A DNA stretch of 11,148 nucleotides, taken from the NCBI GenBank assembly GCA_050181295.1, contig JBFXDI010000125.1, forward strand, positions 1-11,148, given 5' to 3'. The stretch comes from JBFXDI01 sp050181295 (GTDB taxonomy: Bacteria; Pseudomonadota; Alphaproteobacteria; Rhizobiales; Aestuariivirgaceae). The notes beneath the pieces are model-generated. The model had not been told where the DNA came from. It saw nothing but the letters and a program-made list of their open reading frames with translations, and did not search any database. Position 1 is the stretch's first letter, and every line of letters starts with the position of its first letter. Positions 6,776 through 11,148 of this stretch are shown piece after piece. A program made the translations under genes and the position numbers.

Positions 6776-8905
6776 TCAGGCGGCGGGCTTGCGGAAGGCG
6801 TCGAGCGATGCCATGGCCTTGCGCAAGAACGAACCGTCTGGATCGTCGTCTGTGTCGTCGGGGGCATCCGCCTCGACCGGCTCCTGCGGCTCGAGCGAAG
6901 CCTTGACGGGAGCAAATGCCGGCATGTCGTCAACCGGGTCGAAGGAGCTCTCCTCCAGGGCGGTCTCCTCGATTGCAGGCTCCCGCACCGCTTCCTCGGG
7001 GATCGGCATGGAAACCTCGGCGGGCAATTCCCCGATCTCCTCCGCGTCGGCAGCGGAGGCTGCTTCCTCAAGGATTTCCTCCTCCGGCTCGACGGTAAGA
7101 GGAATCGTCGCGGCTCCGAAAAGATTGCCCTGCAGATAGTCCACGCCGAGGGCGCGCAGGATCTCCGCGTCTTCTTCCGAGGACACCCATTCCGCGACCG
7201 TCCGCAGGTCGAACCTGCGCGCGAGGTCGATGAGGATCCGGACGAAATACTGGTTCTCGGGACTCTGCGCCACGTTCTCGCAGAAGGTGCCGTCGATCTT
7301 GACCATGTCGACGTCGAGCACCTTGAGATTGCGGAAGGAGGTGTAGCCGGCCCCGAAATCGTCGATGGCGACCCTGCAGCCGAGCTCCCGGAGCTGGTCG
7401 ATGAAGGAGGTCACGTGGTCGAGATCGTTGAGCGCCGCGGTCTCGGTGATCTCGATCATGAGGCGGCCGGCGATCTCACGGTTCTCGCGCAGGATGTCGG
7501 TGATGAGGCCGGACCAGCGCGGATCCGTGGCGGTGACGCCCGAGATATTGAGGGAGATGCGGGCTGCGGGATTGCGCTGCAGCTCGGCGACCGCCAGCCC
7601 CATCACCGTGCGGTCGACGAGACGCACCAGCCCGAGCTTCTCGGCGATCGAGATCAGATGCGCGGCCTCGACCGGCTGGCCCTCGGGCGTGATGAGGCGG
7701 AGCAGCGCCTCGTGCATGGCGACGGCGCCGGTTCGCGCATCGACGATGGGCTGGAAGGCGAGGGTGAGCCTGTCCTCGCGCAGGCTCGAGAGGATCTCCG
7801 CGCCGCAGCGCGCATTGAGGTTGCGGAGCGAGGCGAGCTCCGGGGAAGGCTTGTAGAGCACGAAGCCGTCGGTCGGCTGGCGCTTCGCCGCCGCGAGCGC
7901 TTCCTCGGCGCGCGCCATGGCCGTGTGTGCGTCCCCTGCATGCCTGGGCAGCACGATGCCGCCGATCGAGAGCGTGGCCCACACCGGCCCTTTGCTCGTC
8001 TCGATCACGCTGTCGCGCGCCACGCCCAAGAACCGCCTGACGGCGAACTCGAAATCGACCTCCGAGCAGTTGGCGAGGATCATGCCGAACTTGCCGCCGG
8101 AATAGCGGCCGATCGAATCGCCGCCCCGCACGACCTGCCGCAGGCGCTGGGCGAGGGCATTGACCACCTCGTCGGCGACCTCGAAGCCATAGGCGTGGTT
8201 GACGACATTGAGGTTGCTGACGGCCGCGACGAGAAACGCAAAGCCGACGCCGTCGCGCTTCGATGCCTCAAGGGCCTCGTTCAGCGCATCGGCAAGGCGG
8301 CTGCGGTTCATCATGCCGGTGAGCGGGTCGCTGGTGCCGAGCAGGCGCAGGTGCTCGTCGCGGCTGTGCCGGTCGTCGATCCGCCGCACGATGCCGAAGG
8401 CCTCCGCCGGCCGTCCGTCGGAGCCTGCATACCAGCGGCCCGTATCCTCGACCCAGTGGCTGCGCTCGTCGTCGGGACCGAAGGGCCTGATCTGGTATTC
8501 TATGGCGTAGGGGACGCCCTCGCCCTCGTCGCGGACGCCTGAGCTCGTGACGGCGTCGAAGCGCGACGTGACGTTGTCGCGATCCAGAAGCCGCGCATAG
8601 GCGCGGCCGGTGGCGATCGCGGGGCCGTTCTCGACGTCAAGGGCGCGGCCGACCTCGCCCGCCCAGACGAGCGCATCGGAGGCCAGGTGCCAGTGATAGG
8701 CGACCTCGCCCGTCGCATGGACGGCGCGCCTTATCCGCTCCAGCTCATCGAGGTCGCGCACCCGGGCGAGCGCGTCGACGCTGGAGGCCGAGGGAGCCGG
8801 CCCGCCGGAAGCGGGCTCGGCTGCCGGCGCGGAAGGCACCGGACCGGTGCCCGCAAGGATGGCGGCAATGGAGATGCGGCTCACGAGGCCTCCGGCCGAG
8901 AACAT
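6776..8905 (-). CDS. PAS-GGDEF(degenerate)-EAL protein, probable c-di-GMP phosphodiesterase
   Basis: A 709-residue signalling protein. A PAS-like sensor spans about 60-178 (GEVAYHWHLASDALVW; WVEDTGRWY). A GGDEF domain spans about 188-350, starting DPLTGMMNRSRL, but its active-site loop reads SGGKF (269-273), so both metal-binding acidic positions are lost and cyclase activity is unlikely. The EAL domain (about 370-605) keeps the catalytic set: Glu399 in HEALLR, Asn453, Glu485, Asp515-Asp516 in DDFGAGYTS, Lys536, Glu572 and Gln592. It should therefore hydrolyse c-di-GMP, with the degenerate GGDEF perhaps binding GTP as a regulator. Residues 605-709 are a Glu/Pro/Ala-rich acidic tail, probably disordered, which is unusual for this architecture. 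No convincing membrane segment is seen. The start is uncertain: ATG 8905 lacks a Shine-Dalgarno sequence, while GTG 8884 has GGAGG 4 bases upstream. Confidence 0.93.
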   Translation of the reverse strand: MFSAGGLVSRISIAAILAGTGPVPSAPAAEPASGGPAPSASSVDALARVRDLDELERIRRAVHATGEVAYHWHLASDALVWAGEVGRALDVENGPAIATGRAYARLLDRDNVTSRFDAVTSSGVRDEGEGVPYAIEYQIRPFGPDDERSHWVEDTGRWYAGSDGRPAEAFGIVRRIDDRHSRDEHLRLLGTSDPLTGMMNRSRLADALNEALEASKRDGVGFAFLVAAVSNLNVVNHAYGFEVADEVVNALAQRLRQVVRGGDSIGRYSGGKFGMILANCSEVDFEFAVRRFLGVARDSVIETSKGPVWATLSIGGIVLPRHAGDAHTAMARAEEALAAAKRQPTDGFVLYKPSPELASLRNLNARCGAEILSSLREDRLTLAFQPIVDARTGAVAMHEALLRLITPEGQPVEAAHLISIAEKLGLVRLVDRTVMGLAVAELQRNPAARISLNISGVTATDPRWSGLITDILRENREIAGRLMIEITETAALNDLDHVTSFIDQLRELGCRVAIDDFGAGYTSFRNLKVLDVDMVKIDGTFCENVAQSPENQYFVRILIDLARRFDLRTVAEWVSSEEDAEILRALGVDYLQGNLFGAATIPLTVEPEEEILEEAASAADAEEIGELPAEVSMPIPEEAVREPAIEETALEESSFDPVDDMPAFAPVKASLEPQEPVEADAPDDTDDDPDGSFLRKAMASLDAFRKPAA
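8882..8893 (-). promoter_or_regulatory. Ribosome binding site suggesting a GTG start for the EAL gene
   Basis: On the minus strand, GGAGG (8893-8889) precedes GTG (8884-8882) by 4 bases. It is in frame with the gene and seven codons inside the longest reading frame. The ATG at 8905 has no such site, so the protein may be 702 residues and begin MSRISIAAILAG. Confidence 0.5.
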
Positions 8906-9022
8906 TCACAGGAATTCCGGCCAGCCTAGAGGTAAAGTGATTAAGAAACGCGAAACGGATAGGCCGCAAATGGGGCGGCGGCCGAATCCGGGAGACAGCT
9001 TGAAGCGGCTCTCACGGCACCG

Positions 9023-9157
9023 ATCCCGGACAACCGCGAGCATGATGCCGAAAAGTGTGAAGCACTTTTCGGGTCACATCATGCTCTTCCATGGAAGCGA
9101 TCACGGCGAATTTGGGTTGAACCCAAACTCGCCGTGATCGAACGCGGTTTCCGGGAT
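9023..9157. repeat. Composite rhizobial-type palindromic element (three-way-junction fold)
   Basis: The outer arms ATCCCGGACAACCGCG (9023-9038) and CGCGGTTTCCGGGAT (9143-9157) are complementary apart from one mismatch or indel. They enclose two hairpins. Hairpin A is GCATGATG...CATCATGC (9040-9047 with 9077-9084), with an inner CGAAAAGTG/CACTTTTCG stem (9049-9057 with 9063-9071). Hairpin B is GATCACGGCGA/TCGCCGTGATC (9099-9109 with 9129-9139), continued by TTTGGGTT/AACCCAAA. The whole is non-coding and resembles the RIME class of mosaic repeats in Rhizobiales. The rest of the 8906-9199 gap holds nothing I recognise. Confidence 0.75.
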
Positions 9158-9199
9158 GACAGTGTCGTCTAGTTGAGGATGCGATGGCGGCAGAAAGCG

Positions 9200-9859
9200 C
9201 TAGTTGCCGCCTGCGCCTCCGCCGAGCGACAGGGTGCCGACGACCTTGTCGATCTCGACCTGCGAGGGCTTGAAGGAGCTGTCGGGGCTGAAGAAGACCA
9301 CCTGCACCATGCCGGTGTTGGGGATGGTCATGTAGTAGTTGCTGAAGGTGAAGCCCGCGCCGCCGATCGGAACGCCGTAGACGATATGGTTCCAGCTCTT
9401 GCCGTTGACGTCGGCCTTCTCCTCCTGGTCGATCCGGACCTTGGAGATATCGATCTTGGCGAAGGCGGAGGCGTTCTGGAGGATGGCGTTGCGCAGGAAG
9501 CTCTCCTCGAGCGCCACGGTCTCGGTGATGAGCCCGCCATAGAGGGTTCCCTCCTTGTTGCGGAACATCACCTCCCAGGCGCCGGTCGGATTGTCGCGAT
9601 CCCAGACAGCGTTGCCGAAGCAGAGCGAGACCGGCAGCGACTTGCTCGTCACCTTGACGCCGTCGGCGCAGTCGGCGGTCTTCTCCTCCGTCTTGGTCTC
9701 AGTCTGCGCCGTCTCGTCGAAGCGCCACGTATTGTCGTCCGACAGGATGATCGTCTTGCCCTGGAACTGGGTGCGGCCGAGTTCCGCCGCCCAGGCGGCA
9801 CTTCCGGAAAGCAACGTCAGCACGAGGCCGGTGGCGGCCCAACGTCTAGCCCTGCTCAT
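9200..9859 (-). CDS. Hypothetical exported (periplasmic) protein
   Basis: A 219-residue protein that I cannot assign to a family. It has a clear Sec signal peptide: basic MSRARR, a hydrophobic stretch at about 8-22 and an AWA signal-peptidase site at 22-24. The mature part starts ELGRTQFQGKTIIL and includes SDDNTWRF, a short strand-turn-strand also seen in several small secreted bacterial proteins. A Thr/Glu-rich linker (about 49-62) follows, then a domain of about 150 residues rich in predicted strands. Two cysteines, Cys64 and Cys80, could form a disulfide in the periplasm. The tail is Gly-rich (GGGAGGN). The start is firm: AAGGAG lies 10 bases before ATG 9859. It lies 90 bases downstream of the gamma-glutamyltransferase gene on the same strand and could be co-transcribed, but a small hairpin lies between. 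No function is proposed. Confidence 0.88.
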   Translation of the reverse strand: MSRARRWAATGLVLTLLSGSAAWAAELGRTQFQGKTIILSDDNTWRFDETAQTETKTEEKTADCADGVKVTSKSLPVSLCFGNAVWDRDNPTGAWEVMFRNKEGTLYGGLITETVALEESFLRNAILQNASAFAKIDISKVRIDQEEKADVNGKSWNHIVYGVPIGGAGFTFSNYYMTIPNTGMVQVVFFSPDSSFKPSQVEIDKVVGTLSLGGGAGGN

Positions 9860-9878
9860 GGATTTATTGCTCCTTTGG

Positions 9879-9895
9879 TCCCGCTTCCTGCGGGA
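9879..9895 (-). terminator. Small hairpin between GGT and the exported protein gene
   Basis: TCCCGC/GCGGGA (9879-9884 with 9890-9895) forms a 6-base-pair stem with a 5-base loop. On the minus strand it lies about 55 bases after the GGT stop and just upstream of the ribosome binding site of the next gene. There is no T-tract. It could be an attenuating or processing hairpin, or chance. Confidence 0.25.
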
Positions 9896-9949
9896 GGGGA
9901 AACCAGATTATCGGCTGGCGGATGAACCCGCAATGAACCGGTGTGTTCC

Positions 9950-11148
9950 TCAATATCCGAGCGCCAGGCCGTCCTTGCGGGGATCGGAGCCTCCGGAAAG
10001 CACGCCCGACCCCCAGTCGATCGCGATGGCCTGGCCGCCGCCCAGGGGCTCCGCCAGCGAGGAAAGCCGGTGGCCGCGCGCCTCGAGCGCCTTGCAGACG
10101 GGCTCCGGAACCGACTGCTCGACGGTGAGGAGGCCGGTGTCTGGCTCGGGGAAGAAGCGCGGGAAGTCGAGCGCCTCCTGCGGGTCCATTCCGTAGACAA
10201 GCATGTTGAGGGCCACCTGCACCTGCCCCATGGGCTGGTAATCGCCGCCCATGACGCCGAAGGGCATGGCGACGCGGCCGCCCTTCCGGGCCATGGCCGG
10301 AATGATCGTGTGCATGGGCCGCTTGCGGGGGCCGATGCAGTTCGGATGCGCCGGATCCGTCGAGAAGCTGCTGCCGCGGTTGTGAAGCGCGAAGCCCGCC
10401 CTGGGCAGCACGATCATCGTGCCCCAGGCGGCGTAGACCGAATTGATGAAGGAGACGGCAAGCCGGTTCCTGTCGACGACGCAGAGATAGATCGTGTCGG
10501 AATGCTTGCGGGGCACGGCGCCCCCCACATCGGCTATGGCGCGGGAGACGTCGATGCGGGAGGCGAGCTCGTCGGCCAGCGCATCCGACAGCATCCAGGC
10601 CTGCGGAACGTCGGCATGTGCGGGGTCGGCGACATGGCGGGCGCGCAGCACGAAGGCAAGGCGGATGGCCTCGGTCTGGAGGTGGTAGCGCTCGGGCGAA
10701 TCCGGGGCGAAGCGGCCGATGTCGAGACGCTTCAGGATGTTGAGCGCGGCGAGCGCCACGATGCCCTGGCCGCTCGGCGGGATCTCCAGGATGTCGTGGT
10801 CCTCGAAGGTGGTGGAGATGGGCTCGACCCAGTCGGCTTCGGCGGCGCGGTAGTCCTCGAGCGTGAGCAGCGCGCCGCGAGCGCCGAGCACGGAAACCAT
10901 TTCTTCGGCGATGGGTCCCGAATAGAAGGCGTCGCGGCCGCCTTTGGCGATGGCCTCGAGCGTATCGGCGAAAGCCGGATAGCGGACCACCTCGCCGGCG
11001 CGGGGCGCACGGCCGCCGGGAAGGAAGTGAAGCCGGCCGCCTTCGTCCTCGCTCAAGGCAGCGGCGTGGCGCGCCCAGTCATAGGCGACGCGGGGCGTGG
11101 TCGGCACGCCGTCGCGGGCGAGCTTGATGGCCGGCGCGAGCGCCTCCT
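9950..11148 (-). CDS. Gamma-glutamyltransferase, C-terminal part, truncated by window edge
   Basis: Gamma-glutamyltransferase family (Ntn-hydrolase fold), which cleaves or transfers the gamma-glutamyl group of glutathione and related compounds after self-processing into two subunits. About 399 residues are present; the N-terminus lies beyond the right edge (the frame stays open, reading EALAPAIKLARDG). Seen: PPSGQGIVALAALNIL in the large subunit; KHSDTIYLCVVD, whose Thr (codon 10495-10493) is the predicted processing site and nucleophile; HNRGSSFSTDPAHPN and KRPMHTIIPAM; MGGDYQPMGQVQVALNML, containing the Gly-Gly oxyanion segment; and the family-typical end GGSDPRKDGLALGY. The SDT context and the absence of the usual HTTH match the YwrD-like branch rather than E. 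coli Ggt. Whether the enzyme is exported cannot be judged without the N-terminus. The neighbouring exported protein gives weak support for a periplasmic role. Confidence 0.95.
   Translation of the reverse strand, partial: EALAPAIKLARDGVPTTPRVAYDWARHAAALSEDEGGRLHFLPGGRAPRAGEVVRYPAFADTLEAIAKGGRDAFYSGPIAEEMVSVLGARGALLTLEDYRAAEADWVEPISTTFEDHDILEIPPSGQGIVALAALNILKRLDIGRFAPDSPERYHLQTEAIRLAFVLRARHVADPAHADVPQAWMLSDALADELASRIDVSRAIADVGGAVPRKHSDTIYLCVVDRNRLAVSFINSVYAAWGTMIVLPRAGFALHNRGSSFSTDPAHPNCIGPRKRPMHTIIPAMARKGGRVAMPFGVMGGDYQPMGQVQVALNMLVYGMDPQEALDFPRFFPEPDTGLLTVEQSVPEPVCKALEARGHRLSSLAEPLGGGQAIAIDWGSGVLSGGSDPRKDGLALGY

Noticed and set aside
6731..8542. 603-codon plus-strand open frame opposite the EAL gene
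   Set aside because: The EAL, PAS and GGDEF motifs all lie on the minus strand; the plus-strand product is Asp/Gly/Arg-rich with no motifs.
9023..9157. Insertion-sequence remnant or attachment site
   Set aside because: No transposase fragment and no direct duplication at the flanks is visible; a non-coding palindromic repeat explains it better.

Overview
The window looks like a chromosomal segment of a GC-rich alphaproteobacterium, most likely of the order Hyphomicrobiales (Rhizobiales). The reasons are the divergent phaA/phaR pair, the CheB-CheR-PAS-HWE kinase hybrid, and three kinds of intergenic palindrome resembling those scattered through Mesorhizobium-type genomes. I cannot fix the genus from the sequence. 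There are no tRNA or rRNA genes, CRISPR arrays, transposase genes or phage genes.

Layout. (1) 1-499, minus strand: the 5' part of an acetyl-CoA acetyltransferase (PhaA), cut by the window edge. (2) 500-693: a divergent promoter region with a TTGC-N5-GCAA palindrome that could be a PhaR operator. (3) 694-1317, plus: phaR, the polyhydroxyalkanoate regulator. (4) 1318-1635: a GC-rich inverted-repeat element, then the leader of the next gene. (5) 1636-4826, plus: a very large chemotaxis-type sensor hybrid (CheB methylesterase, CheR methyltransferase, PAS, coiled coil, PAS, HWE histidine kinase), broken by a one-base frameshift inside CheB. (6) 4813-5221, plus: its single-domain response regulator, also broken by a one-base frameshift before the conserved Lys. 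(7) 5222-5326: convergent terminator region with a second, decayed copy of the GC-rich repeat. (8) 5327-6640, minus: a DadA/PuuB-type FAD-dependent oxidoreductase. (9) 6776-8905, minus: a PAS-GGDEF-EAL protein with a degenerate GGDEF and a complete set of EAL catalytic residues, so probably a c-di-GMP phosphodiesterase. (10) 8906-9199: an approximately 135-base composite palindrome. (11) 9200-9859, minus: a small exported protein of unknown function. (12) 9950 to the right edge, minus: the C-terminal part of a gamma-glutamyltransferase.

How the genes relate. phaA and phaR belong to one system: PHA precursor synthesis and its carbon-responsive regulator. The hybrid kinase and the receiver overlap and form one two-component unit. 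The four minus-strand genes are separated by repeats or gaps and show no clear shared pathway. GGT and the oxidoreductase could both act on glutamyl or amine compounds, but that is only an inference.

Most of the window is ordinary core or accessory chromosome. The point most worth checking is that both members of the sensor/regulator pair carry single-base, homopolymer-length frameshifts, while every other gene is intact. This means either recent decay of one signalling pathway or two local sequence errors. I saw no clearly new biological system.
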